From: Streptomyces gardneri
Lineage (GTDB): Bacteria > Actinomycetota > Actinomycetes > Streptomycetales > Streptomycetaceae
Assembly: GCF_006539185.1 (NCBI RefSeq)
Contig: NZ_BJMN01000029.1
Coordinates: 82,658-146,657, forward strand
Direction of reading: 5' to 3'
DNA length: 64,000 nucleotides
Position numbers and translations under genes: made by a program. The notes under the pieces are model-generated. The model did no database searches and had not been told where the DNA came from. It was given only the letters and a program-made list of their open reading frames with translations. Below, in pieces: positions 34,831-44,600 of the stretch; the stretch's first letter is position 1; each line of letters opens with the position of its first letter.

Positions 34831-35601
34831 ATGAGCACCGACACCCGCACCCTCGCCGGCAAGACCGCCCTCGTCACCGGCGCGAGCCGGGGCATCGGCC
34901 GGGCGATCGCCCTCCGCCTCGCCGCCGACGGCGCCCGCGTCGCCGTCCACTACGCCGGCAACGAGACGGCGGCGAAGGAGACGGTCGCCGCGATCGAGGC
35001 GGCCGGCGGCAGCGCCTTCGCGATCCGCGCCGAACTGGGCGTCCCCGGCGACGCCGAGGCCCTCTGGAGCGCCTTCGACGCCGGGGCGGGCGAGGACGGC
35101 GGCCTCGACATCCTCGTCAACAACGCCGGGATCGCCGGCCCCGGACTGATCCACGAGGTCGAGGAGGCCGACTACGACCGGGTCTTCGCGGTCAACGCCA
35201 AGGCGCCGTTCTTCATCGTCAAGCAGGGGCTCGACCGACTGCGCGACGGCGGCCGGATCGTCAACATCTCCTCCGGGGTCACCAAGGTCGCCTTCCCGGG
35301 CATGACCTCGTACGCCGCGTCCAAGGGCGCCGTCGAGGTGCTGACCCTGACCCTCGCCCAGACCCTCGGCTCCCGGGGCATCACGGTCAACGCCGTCTCC
35401 CCGGGCACGATCGAGACCGACATCCACCCGTGGATGGCCGACCCCGCGGCCAAGGCGCACGCCGCCGGCTTCTCCGTCTTCGACCGGGTGGGCCAGCCGG
35501 AGGACGTGGCCGACGTCGTCGGCTTCCTCGCCTCCGACGCCGCCCGCTGGGTGACGGGCCAGAACATCGACGCGAGCGGCGGCTCCGGCCTCGGTCTCTG
35601 A
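34831..35601 (+). CDS. SDR family oxidoreductase
   Basis: 256 aa. Classical short-chain dehydrogenase: cofactor motif ALVTGASRGIGRAIAL, the NNAG motif (ILVNNAGIAGPG), catalytic Ser in NISSGVTKVAF, and Tyr/Lys in TSYAASKGAVEV, with the C-terminal GQNIDASGG. It reduces or oxidises an alcohol/ketone with NADP(H). CAGGAG lies six bases before the ATG. First gene of a three-gene operon facing the SARP gene. Confidence 0.9.
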   Translation: MSTDTRTLAGKTALVTGASRGIGRAIALRLAADGARVAVHYAGNETAAKETVAAIEAAGGSAFAIRAELGVPGDAEALWSAFDAGAGEDGGLDILVNNAGIAGPGLIHEVEEADYDRVFAVNAKAPFFIVKQGLDRLRDGGRIVNISSGVTKVAFPGMTSYAASKGAVEVLTLTLAQTLGSRGITVNAVSPGTIETDIHPWMADPAAKAHAAGFSVFDRVGQPEDVADVVGFLASDAARWVTGQNIDASGGSGLGL

Positions 35602-35644
35602 CCCGCCCCGCTCCCCTCCCTCCTCCACCGAAGGACCCTCCGTC

Positions 35645-36250
35645 ATGGCCCCGCACACCCTCCTCGTCCACGCCCACCCCCGCTCCGACTCGCTCACCGC
35701 CCAGGTCGCGGACCTCGCCCACGCCCGTCTGAAGGACGCGGGAGGGACCGTCGACGTGCTCGACCTGTACGCCGAGGGCTTCGACCCCGTCCTCCGGCCG
35801 GCCGACGAACCGGACTGGGAGGACCGGGAGAAGAGGTACTCCCCCGAGGTCCACGCCCACATGGACCGCATCCTGGCCGCCGACGACATCGTGATCGTCT
35901 TCCCCGTGTGGTGGATGGCGCCGCCCGCCGTCCTCAAGGGCTGGATCGACCGGGTGTGGAACTACGGCTTCGCCTACGGGCGCAGCAAGCCCCGCCTGGC
36001 CGCCAAGCGGATGCTGTGGCTGGCCCTCATGGGCCAGTCGGCCCAGGAGATCGAGGCCCTCGGCCTGTCCGCGGTCGTGGACACCCAACTGCGCCTCGGG
36101 GTCTCGGAGTACTGCGGGATCGAGGACGCGTCCGTGCGGATCGTGTACGGCACCGAGCTCTCCGGAGTCCCGAAGGACCGGCGCCCGGAGCGCGTCCGGG
36201 CCCTGCTGGCCGAGGCGGACGCGGCACTGGAAGGAGTTCTCTCGCGATGA
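35645..36250 (+). CDS. NAD(P)H-dependent flavodoxin-fold quinone reductase (MdaB/KefF type)
   Basis: 201 aa. The FMN-binding N-terminus LLVHAHPRSDSLTAQVADLA and the FPVWWMAPPAVLKGWIDRVW motif are typical of the flavodoxin_2 quinone reductase family. It reduces quinones by two electrons and may detoxify them. It begins 43 bp after the SDR stop, and its stop overlaps the start of the MFS gene (ATGA). Confidence 0.88.
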   Translation: MAPHTLLVHAHPRSDSLTAQVADLAHARLKDAGGTVDVLDLYAEGFDPVLRPADEPDWEDREKRYSPEVHAHMDRILAADDIVIVFPVWWMAPPAVLKGWIDRVWNYGFAYGRSKPRLAAKRMLWLALMGQSAQEIEALGLSAVVDTQLRLGVSEYCGIEDASVRIVYGTELSGVPKDRRPERVRALLAEADAALEGVLSR

Positions 36251-37722
36251 CCACCACCCTGGACACCTCCGCGCCCGCGAAGGCCGGGGCCCGGCAGTGG
36301 CTCGGCCTCGCCGTCCTCCTGCTCCCCGTCACCCTGATGACGGCCGACCTCGGGGTGCTGTGGCTGGCCACCCCGTACCTCTCCGCCGATCTCCGGCCCA
36401 GCGGCGCCCAGTTGCTGTGGATCACCGACATCTACGGATTCCTCACCGCGGCGACGCTCGTCAGCATGGGCACGCTCGGGGACCGGCTCGGCCGGCGCAG
36501 GCTCCTGATGGCGGGTTCGGCGGGCTTCCTGCTCGCCTCGCTGCTCGCCGCGTACGCCCCGAACGCCGGGACGCTGATCGCGGCCCGCGCCCTCCTCGGG
36601 GTGGCCGGCGCGGCGGTCCTGCCGTCCACGCTCGCCCTGATCAGCCACATGTTCACGGACGCCCGGCAGCGGGCCACGGCCATCGCGATGTGGGTGACCG
36701 CCCTGTCGGTCGGCCTCGCGATCGGCCCGGTCGTCGGCGGGGTGCTGCTCGCGGCCTGGTGGTGGGGGTCGGTCTTCCTGATGGGCCTGCCGATCATGCT
36801 GATCGCGCTGGTCACGGCCCCGCTGCTGCTGCCCGAGTACCGCGATCCGAAGCCGGGTCGGCTCGACGCGGCGAGCGTGGTCCTCTTCCTGCTCGCGGTG
36901 CTGCCGCTGGTCTACGGCGTGAAGTCGCTGGCCGCGCACGGCCCGACGGCGGAGGCGGCGGCCGCCTTCGCCCTCGGCGGCGCCTTCACCGTCCTCTTCG
37001 TCCGCCGCCAGAACCGGCTCGCGACCCCGCTCCTGGACCTCCGGCTCTTCAGGAGCAGGGCCTTCACGGGAGCGCTGCTCGCCCTGCTCCTGGGGATGAC
37101 CGCGCTGAACGGCGTCGAGTACCTGATCCCGCAGTACCTCCAGTCGGTCGCCGGGCTCTCCCCGCTCGACGCGGGACTGTGGCTGCTGCCGGGGGCGGCC
37201 GCCCTGATCGCCGGCTCCCAGCTGACGCCGTTCGCGGCCGCCCGCGTCCGCCCCGCGTACGTCCTGGCCGGCGGGCTCCTCGTCTCGCTCGTCGGGTACG
37301 CGGCGGTCGCCCTGGCCTCCGGGGTGACGGCAGCCGCCCTGGGCCTCGCCGTGATCATGTTCGGCGCGGCGCCGATCAGCGTCCTCGGCACGGCGCTCGC
37401 GGTCGGCGCCGCCCCGCCGGAGAAGGCGGGCGCGGCGGCGGCCACCGGGCAGACGGCCTACGACCTGGGCCTGGCCCTGGGGATCGCGGTGACCGGCAGC
37501 GTGGCCGTGGCCGTCTACCGCACGGGTATTCCGGCGGACGCCCCGGCGGCGGCCCACGAGAGCCTGGGCGCGGCGCTCTCCCTGACCGACGAGGGCCTGA
37601 TCGCCCAGGCCCGGGAGGCGTTCACCACGGCCCTGCACACGGCCTCGGGGCTGAGCGCGGCCTTCGCCCTGGTGACGGCGGTCGTGGTCCTCGCCCTCCT
37701 GCGGGGCGTCCCCCGCACGTGA
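36247..37722 (+). CDS. MFS drug/compound exporter (DHA2, 14-helix type)
   Basis: 491 aa with about fourteen membrane helices. Features: DIYGFLTAATLVSMGTLGDRLGRRRLLM (motif A region), RALLGVAGAAVLPSTLALI (motif C-like region), and a long C-terminal half. SmvA/QacA-like exporters are in this group. ATG overlaps the quinone reductase stop. Together with the SDR and quinone reductase, the operon looks like a quinone or drug modification and export unit under SARP control. Confidence 0.87.
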   Translation: MTTTLDTSAPAKAGARQWLGLAVLLLPVTLMTADLGVLWLATPYLSADLRPSGAQLLWITDIYGFLTAATLVSMGTLGDRLGRRRLLMAGSAGFLLASLLAAYAPNAGTLIAARALLGVAGAAVLPSTLALISHMFTDARQRATAIAMWVTALSVGLAIGPVVGGVLLAAWWWGSVFLMGLPIMLIALVTAPLLLPEYRDPKPGRLDAASVVLFLLAVLPLVYGVKSLAAHGPTAEAAAAFALGGAFTVLFVRRQNRLATPLLDLRLFRSRAFTGALLALLLGMTALNGVEYLIPQYLQSVAGLSPLDAGLWLLPGAAALIAGSQLTPFAAARVRPAYVLAGGLLVSLVGYAAVALASGVTAAALGLAVIMFGAAPISVLGTALAVGAAPPEKAGAAAATGQTAYDLGLALGIAVTGSVAVAVYRTGIPADAPAAAHESLGAALSLTDEGLIAQAREAFTTALHTASGLSAAFALVTAVVVLALLRGVPRT

Positions 37723-37726
37723 GCCG

Positions 37727-37788
37727 CCTCCTTGCGTCTGAGCCTCACGTTCCGGCCCGGCCGCCACGTGAGGCTCAGACGCAGGAGG
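37727..37788. terminator. Bidirectional terminator overlapping the ohrR 3' end
   Basis: A long stem: left arm CCTCCTTGCGTCTGAGCCTC plus ACGT, right arm (37766-37788) its complement except for one unpaired T. The 15-nt loop is GC rich. The ohrR stop codon and last codons lie inside the right arm. It separates the convergent MFS and ohrR genes. Confidence 0.85.
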
Positions 37789-38257
37789 AGAGGGCGTCCG
37801 GGTCGACGGCGTCGAGCCGGACGGCCAGGGCGTCGAGCCGTTCCCGCAGGTCGCGGATGTCCTCCAGCGGGAGGCCGGTCGCGGCGGCGATCCGGCGCGG
37901 GACGCCGCGCGCCTTCTCCTTGAGCGCGGTCCCTTCGCCGGTCGGCCGTACGGTGACGGACCGCTCGTCCTCGGGGCTGCGGCGCCGCTCGACGTATCCG
38001 GCGGCTTCGAGCCGCTTGAGCAGCGGGGACAGGGTCCCCGAGTCGAGCCGCAGCCGCTCCCCGATCCCCTTCACGGGCAGCTCGCCGTGCTCCCAGAGCA
38101 CGAGCATGACGAGGTACTGGGGATAGGTGAGCCCGAGCTCCTTGAGCGCCTCGCGGTAGACGCCGTTGAAGGCGCGGGTCGCCGCGTGCAGCGAGAAGCA
38201 GATCTGGTGGTCGAGCCGGAGGAAATCCTCGTCCGGGACCGTGTCGAGCGTCTCCAT
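37775..38257 (-). CDS. ohrR: Organic-peroxide-sensing MarR regulator
   Basis: 160 aa. MarR-type winged helix (LPVKGIGERLRLDSGTLSPL, wing RRSPEDERSVTV). The peroxide-sensing Cys is Cys20 in DHQICFSLHAATRAFN, at the position used in OhrR proteins, and the LTYPQYLVMLVLWEHGE sequence is family-typical. Oxidation of this Cys releases the protein from DNA. It is divergent from ohr (38407) with a palindrome between them. A second Cys occurs near the end (SSCV), so a two-Cys mechanism is possible. Confidence 0.92.
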   Translation of the reverse strand: METLDTVPDEDFLRLDHQICFSLHAATRAFNGVYREALKELGLTYPQYLVMLVLWEHGELPVKGIGERLRLDSGTLSPLLKRLEAAGYVERRRSPEDERSVTVRPTGEGTALKEKARGVPRRIAAATGLPLEDIRDLRERLDALAVRLDAVDPDALSSCV

Positions 38258-38296
38258 GCCTCCAGGATACGCGAGGACAGCTCACACGCGATTGAG

Positions 38297-38306
38297 TTGT
38301 GCACAA
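38297..38306. promoter_or_regulatory. Probable OhrR operator core
   Basis: Perfect 10-bp palindrome TTGTGCACAA, flanked by ATTGAG and TCGAAT with partial outer symmetry, in the 149-bp ohrR-ohr gap. The AT content is much higher than the surroundings. OhrR operators in other bacteria are palindromes of similar type. Confidence 0.65.
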
Positions 38307-38406
38307 TCGAATCGTGCGCTATCAATAGAAGGGCACCCCAGAAGGACACCCGCAGCAAGGACACCGCAGGGGGGACACCACCCCCGAGGAGAGGAACGGA
38401 AGAACC

Positions 38407-38823
<417 letters not shown>

Positions 38824-38962
38824 TCCGGACGGTTTCGGGGGAGGGAACCTGAGGGAACCCGCGTACGGGGTGGCGACGCGTCAGGCCCGCGCCATACCCT
38901 GAGCGGGGGACCGCGGCGCCCGAACCGCCCATGTCCGATGGGGAGTCGGGACCTTCGGACCC

Positions 38963-40498
38963 GTGACGGGGGGGCCATTGTTCAGCGAGAGCCATGTCGC
39001 TCATCCACCGGCGCTCGAACACGCGCTGGTGGACCAGATGTGCGCGGTGACGGGTCTCGACACCCCGGACGGACGCGATCTCCTGATCAGCATGCTGGCC
39101 GGCCCGTTACCCGAGCTGGGCAACGTCCGCCGGCACGGCCGGACGCGGCTGGACACCCTGGAGATCGTCCGGGCCTGCCTGCGGGAGCCGCGCGGACTGC
39201 CCGAGCTGCTCGCCACCCTGGACGTGTACGCGCCGGGCTCCGCCCCCGTCCTGAGGATCAAGGAGCTCGTCACCGCCCCGCCGGTCCTGGCGGCCCTGCC
39301 CGAAGCGGAGTTACGGGACGTCCGCGCGCTGCTGGCCCGCGTCGACCACCTCGACGCGCACGGCGAGCTGTACGCGGCCGCCGGCGACCTCCCCCTCCCC
39401 CACCGGCCCGTGGCCACCCTCGGGGAGGCCTTCGACTTCCTCAGCAGGGCAAACGCCCGCCCCGACGGCCTGCTCCCCACCATGGTGCTGGTCGAGCACG
39501 TGGCCGCCGCGCTCGACCGGTCACCGGCCCATCGGCCCACCGCCGTCGGTCTGCGCGAATGGAACGACGTCCAGGCCGCCAAGCTGAGCCTCGCGGCCCC
39601 GCTGGACGCGGTGCGCGCGGAGAGCGACCGGGGCCCGGCGGCACAACCAGCTCCCGCCTGTCTCGTTGTGCAGTTGTGCAAACACGGAATGAGCCCGGAC
39701 CGGTATCTGCTGTCCCACTGGCGCCAGATCCGTCCGGGGCCGTGGCGGCCGGAGCGCGGCGAGGACCGGGTCGTGACCCTGTCCGAGGTCGGGCCCACGG
39801 TGGAGCAGCTCGTCTACCGGGCCGAGAACGACTGGGCGGGACGCCCCGGCAGTCCGGTGCTGGAGTTCGTCCTCCCCTTCCACCTCCTGAACCATCCGAT
39901 GGAATGGCTGCCGCTCGGCTCCCAGTCCTCCTTCGCGAGCGCCCTGTGCCTGAGCTATCCGGTCGTGCTGCGCAGCCTGGAGCGCATGCGGGCCCCGCAG
40001 TTCCACCGGCGGTGGCACAACCGCTGGCAGCAGATGCAGGACAGCCACGAGACCGTCTGCCACTGGGACACGGCGGGCCGCCGCGGCCACGACCCCGTCC
40101 AGTGGAACAGCAGGCTCACCGCCGACGAGCGGCTCGTCGCCGTCGCCCTCAACGACCCCCCGCTCCAGGGCCCCGGCGGCAGCCGGGACTCGCTGGAGAC
40201 CGCCCTGCGCTCCGGGGTGCCGATGGCCGTGTGGGACCGGCGTCCGGGGGCACCGGCCGACTTCCGCAAACGGGCGGCCAAGAAGCTCATGAAGGGTAAG
40301 CCGGTCGAGTTGCCGCAGCGCGTCCAGCAGCTGCGGAACGAGGCCGCCACAGCCGCCGCCGCACAACGGGACGTCCATGTGGGACGGCATGTCGCGGTGC
40401 TCTTCGACGACCCGAACCGCATCGTCGACTGGTCCGGGTCGCCGGGGACCGACACCGGGAACGCACGGGGCGGACACGACGACGAGGGGGAAACATGA
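38963..40498 (+). CDS. EAD-VMAP protein of a vWA-MoxR conflict system
   Basis: 511 aa. Residues about 18-95 form a small helical domain resembling effector-associated domains (EAD): TLEIVRACLREPRGLPELLA, with PGS and KEL. Residues about 230-490 match what I know of the VMAP C-terminal domain: VVQLCKHGMSPDRYLLSHW, LEFVLPFHLLNHPMEWLPLG, SYPVVLRSLERM, and RRWHNRWQQM. VMAP is thought to bridge the sensing ATPases and the EAD-tagged effectors. GTG start; its stop overlaps the MoxR start (ATGA). The last 40 residues are polar and unstructured. The EAD/VMAP names rest on memory and sequence pattern, not on a profile search. Confidence 0.75.
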   Translation: MTGGPLFSESHVAHPPALEHALVDQMCAVTGLDTPDGRDLLISMLAGPLPELGNVRRHGRTRLDTLEIVRACLREPRGLPELLATLDVYAPGSAPVLRIKELVTAPPVLAALPEAELRDVRALLARVDHLDAHGELYAAAGDLPLPHRPVATLGEAFDFLSRANARPDGLLPTMVLVEHVAAALDRSPAHRPTAVGLREWNDVQAAKLSLAAPLDAVRAESDRGPAAQPAPACLVVQLCKHGMSPDRYLLSHWRQIRPGPWRPERGEDRVVTLSEVGPTVEQLVYRAENDWAGRPGSPVLEFVLPFHLLNHPMEWLPLGSQSSFASALCLSYPVVLRSLERMRAPQFHRRWHNRWQQMQDSHETVCHWDTAGRRGHDPVQWNSRLTADERLVAVALNDPPLQGPGGSRDSLETALRSGVPMAVWDRRPGAPADFRKRAAKKLMKGKPVELPQRVQQLRNEAATAAAAQRDVHVGRHVAVLFDDPNRIVDWSGSPGTDTGNARGGHDDEGET

Positions 40499-41601
40499 GC
40501 GGTGTCCAACATCCGGTCGAGAGCGGTCGGAACGGCGGGCACGTCAGCAGCCGCAGCTGGTGGATCTACCGGGGGACCGGCCAGCCGCTGACCGACATCC
40601 GACTCGGCGACATCCTGCCGGCGCCACCCGGCTGGCGGGACTTCGACGGCGGCCCGGTGCTGCCCCCCGTGCCGGCCGAGAGCTCCGAGAGCGACCGGCG
40701 CCTCGGCGCCGTGAGCCGCGCCACGCCCCGGCAGGACGCGCACGACATCGACATGATCAACACCGCGCTGCTGCTCCGCAGGCCCCTGCTGGTGACGGGC
40801 CGGCCCGGCACCGGCAAGTCCACCCTGGCCTACCTCGTCGCACGCGAGCTGGGCCTCGGCCGGGTCCTGCACTGGGGCATCACCTCCCGCAGCACCCTGC
40901 GCTCCGGGCTCTACGAGTACGACGCCATCGGGCGGGCCCAGGCGTCCCTGGGGCGCGTCCGGTCCGGCCTCCCGGTGCCGTCCCAGGCGACCGGGAGCGG
41001 CCCTGAGGACGGCGCGGGCGGGGCGAGGATCGGGGACTTCGTCCGGCTGGGCCCGCTGGGCACCGCCCTGCTGCCGTACGAACTCCCCCGCGTCCTGCTC
41101 ATCGACGAGCTCGACAAGAGCGACATCGACCTGCCGAGCGACCTCCTGCACGTCCTGGAGAACGGCTCGTACGACGTCCCCGAGCTGGTCCGCGCCCGCC
41201 ATCAGGAGGGCGAGGCACGGGTGTTCACCGACGACCCGGACCAGACGGTCACCGTGACCGACGGGCGGGTGAAGTGCCGGGCCTTCCCGTTCATCGTGAT
41301 CACCAGCAACGGCGAGCGCCAGTTCCCGCCGGCCTTCCTCAGGCGCTGCGTCCGGCTGGACGTCTCCCCGCCGCGCGAGGACCAGCTCGCCGCGATGATC
41401 GCCGCCCACTTCCGGGACCAGGGCGGCCGGCCCGACGCCATGATCCGGGCCTTCATGGAGCGCAGCCGGAAGAACGGCGGACTGGCCACGGACCAGTTGC
41501 TGAACGCGGTCTTCCTGCGGACGGCGGGCGTCCGGGAGGACGACGAGGCCTGGGGCGAGCTGCTGGACGCGCTCTGGCGCGAACTCTCGGGAGCACCCTG
41601 A
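40495..41601 (+). CDS. MoxR-family AAA+ ATPase
   Basis: 368 aa. Walker A GRPGTGKSTLAYLVA at about residues 102-110, Walker B VLLIDELDKSDIDLPSDLL near 201, sensor 1 in FIVITSNGERQFPPAFLRRC, with arginine finger in that block. MoxR proteins act as ATP-driven chaperone-like remodelers with vWA partners. Start overlaps the upstream stop (ATGA) and its stop overlaps the next start (TGATG), so the three genes are tightly coupled. Confidence 0.9.
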   Translation: MSGVQHPVESGRNGGHVSSRSWWIYRGTGQPLTDIRLGDILPAPPGWRDFDGGPVLPPVPAESSESDRRLGAVSRATPRQDAHDIDMINTALLLRRPLLVTGRPGTGKSTLAYLVARELGLGRVLHWGITSRSTLRSGLYEYDAIGRAQASLGRVRSGLPVPSQATGSGPEDGAGGARIGDFVRLGPLGTALLPYELPRVLLIDELDKSDIDLPSDLLHVLENGSYDVPELVRARHQEGEARVFTDDPDQTVTVTDGRVKCRAFPFIVITSNGERQFPPAFLRRCVRLDVSPPREDQLAAMIAAHFRDQGGRPDAMIRAFMERSRKNGGLATDQLLNAVFLRTAGVREDDEAWGELLDALWRELSGAP

Positions 41602-44600
41602 TGGACGAAGACGCCCGGCCCGAACCGGAGGCCTTCGAGCTGGCGGAGGCGCTGTGGCTGCACGCGTACCAGACGCTCGCGGCCCGGCTGCCCCCGTCCA
41701 CCGACCCGCCGCGCCCCCGGCCGGCGATGCCGCCGGGCCTCTCCGGACCGCTCGACGGCCACGGGAGACCCGAAGGTCACGGGCCCGCCGACGACCCCGA
41801 GCCGTCGGCGGGCTCCGGGCTGCCCGAAAGCCACGGACCGCCGCCCGGTGGAGCGCCCGACGGGACACCGGGCGGGGCTGCCAGTGGCGCTCCCCACGGC
41901 ACTCCCGACCGCGCTCCCGGCCCGGCCGCGAACGGCGGCGGCCCGGACCCCGCGCCCCGGCTGCCCGGTGTCCCCTGGCCGGCGGTGGCCCCCGGCGGCC
42001 CCGGCCGGCTCCCGCCCGAGGGCGAGGCGGTCTCCGCGTACCCCCTCACGGGCGACTTCCAGGACGTGTACGTCCGGGCCGGCCCCGCACCGGACCTGCG
42101 GGACGCGGCCGGTATCGGCCGCTGGCTCCGGCCGCTGAGACAGGTGGTGCCCTCGGCGTCCGAGATCGAGCTGGACGAGGAGGTCACCGCCGAGCGCGCC
42201 GCCGAGGACGGCCTGTGGCTGCCCTACGTCCGGTCGGCGGACGAGCGCCGCTTCGACCTGGTCCTGGTCGTCGACGACCACGTGACGATGACGATCTGGG
42301 AGCAGACGGTCGCCGAGTTCACCGCCGTGGTGGAGCAGTCGGGCGCCTTCCGGGACGTCCGGGTCCGCAGGCTGGGCGTGCGCGAGACCGCGACGGGCGA
42401 GGAAGTGGTGCTCCGCGGCCCGTACGGGGAGCGCGGCCCGGCCGGCGACCCCGCCGAGCTCGTCGACAGGACCGGCCGCCGGATCGTCCTCGTCCTGACC
42501 GACGCCCTGGCGCCGCTGTGGCGGGGCGAGGCGGGCGCGAGGGCCCTGGAGCTGTGGGCGACGGCGGGGCCGACGGCGGTCGTGCACCTGCTGTCCCAGC
42601 GGGACTGGCACCGCACTGCCCTGACGCCCCGTCGGGTGCGGGTCCGCGGCCCGCGTGCGGGCGCCCGCAACACCGAACTGTCCGTGCACTTCCCGGAGGC
42701 GGAGCTCGACCCGTTCGACCCGCCGCCCTCGACCTGGCGGGTGGCGGTTCCGGTCCTTGAGCTGGACGCCGGCTGGCTGGGCCGCTGGGCCGCGCTCGTG
42801 GCCGGTACGGAGCCGGGGTGGACCGACGCGTCCGTCCTGCTCCTCGGCGCGCCCGCCCCGGCCGCGTGGGAGGACGACGAGGAGGACGAGCCCTGCGCCC
42901 CGTCGGTGCAGGAGCGCGTCCGCCGCTTCCGCAGCCACGCCACGCCCACCGCCTTCCGGCTGGCCACCCATCTGGCCGCCACCGTCCTCGAACCCCGCCT
43001 GGTGCGGGACGTCCGGCTCAAGCTGGTGCCGGAGGCCCAACCGGCGCATGTGGCCGAGCTGTTCCTCAGCGGCCTGGTCGAGGAGCTGCCCTCCGAGGAG
43101 CCGAGCGGCGCCGCCTTCCCGACACCGCTGGACTTCGTCGACGGGGCGCGTGAGGCCCTGCTGTCCAGCGCGATGCGGGGGGACACCGCGCGGGTGGCGC
43201 GCTCGATGTCCGACTTCTACGCCGACCGCTTCGAGGCGGCCCGGGGGCTGCGCGGCGCCCTGCTCGCCCCGGAGGACGTACCCGACCCGCCACTGACGGA
43301 GGAAAGTCTTCCGTTCGTCCGGGTCGAGTTGGCCGTGCTCCGCGCCCTCTCCGGGCCGTATCTGGAGCGGGCGCAGCGGATCAGCGCGGCCCTGGAAGGC
43401 GGCCCGCCGGGAGCGTCGCTCGTACCGAACGATCCGCTATTAGTCCACGATATCCGTCATACACCTGAAAATTCCGACACGGGCGGCCTTGCCATGACCG
43501 ACACCACTGCCAGTCAGCACCAGCGCGAAGACGGAGGGGCCTTGAACGGGACCCCAGTCCAGTCGATTCCCGGCCCGAGTCCCGACGGGCAGTCGGACAC
43601 CGGGACGACCCCTGCCCACGGCACGACGACTCCCGCGCACGGCACGCCGATCCCCGGCCCGGCCGCCCCGCAGCCCCAGCCGCAGACCCATCCGCGGCTC
43701 TCCGTACCCGCCGTCTGGGGCAACGTCCCCCCGAACAACCCCAACTTCGTCGGCCGGGAGGACCTCCTCACGCAGGTCCGCGAGCAGCTGCTGACCGGCG
43801 ACACCTCGGCGGTGCTGCCCCACACGCTCCACGGCATGGGCGGTGTCGGAAAGTCCCAGATCGCCATCGAGTACGTCTACCGGTACGCGTCCGACTACGA
43901 CATCGTCTGGTGGATCCCCTCCGAACAGCCCACGATGATCCTGACGGCGCTCACCGAACTCGCCCAGCGGATGGGCCTGAACGCGGGCAGCGAGGCCAAC
44001 CGGGCCGTGCCCGCCGTCCGTGAGGCGCTGCGCCGCGGCGATCCGTACAGCAGGTGGCTGCTCGTCTTCGACAACGCCGAGAACGTCGAGGCCGTGCGCC
44101 CCTACTTCCCGACCGGCGGCACGGGCAAGATCCTCATCACGTCCCGGAACCAGGAGTGGGACCGGGTGGCCCGGACGCTCTCCGTCGACGTCTTCTCCCG
44201 CGAGGAGAGCAAGTCGCTGCTCCGCCGGCGCGCCCGCGACCTGACCGACGAGGACGCCGACAAGCTCGCCGAGGCCCTGGGCGACCTGCCGCTCGCCATC
44301 GAGCAGGCGGCGGCCTGGCAGGCCGTCACCGGCATGGCCGTGCCCGAGTACCTGCGGCTGATCAACGAGAAGATCGCCGAGCTGATGCTCGAACTCGTCC
44401 CGTCGCCGGACTACCCCATGTCGGTGGCCGCCGCCTGGGACGTCTCCCTGCGCCAGCTCGAACAGCGCAACCCGGCCGCGCTCCAACTCCTGCAGGTCTG
44501 CTCCTTCTTCGCACCCGAGCCGATCTCCCGCTCCCTGTTCAACAACTCGCGGAGCACCACGATCGCCCCGGAGCTGGACGACGCCCTGCGGCATCCGATC

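Noticed and set aside
38963..40498. Trypsin-like protease domain in the VMAP protein
   Set aside because: Some VMAP proteins carry protease domains, but no GDSGGP or catalytic His/Asp pattern is seen here.
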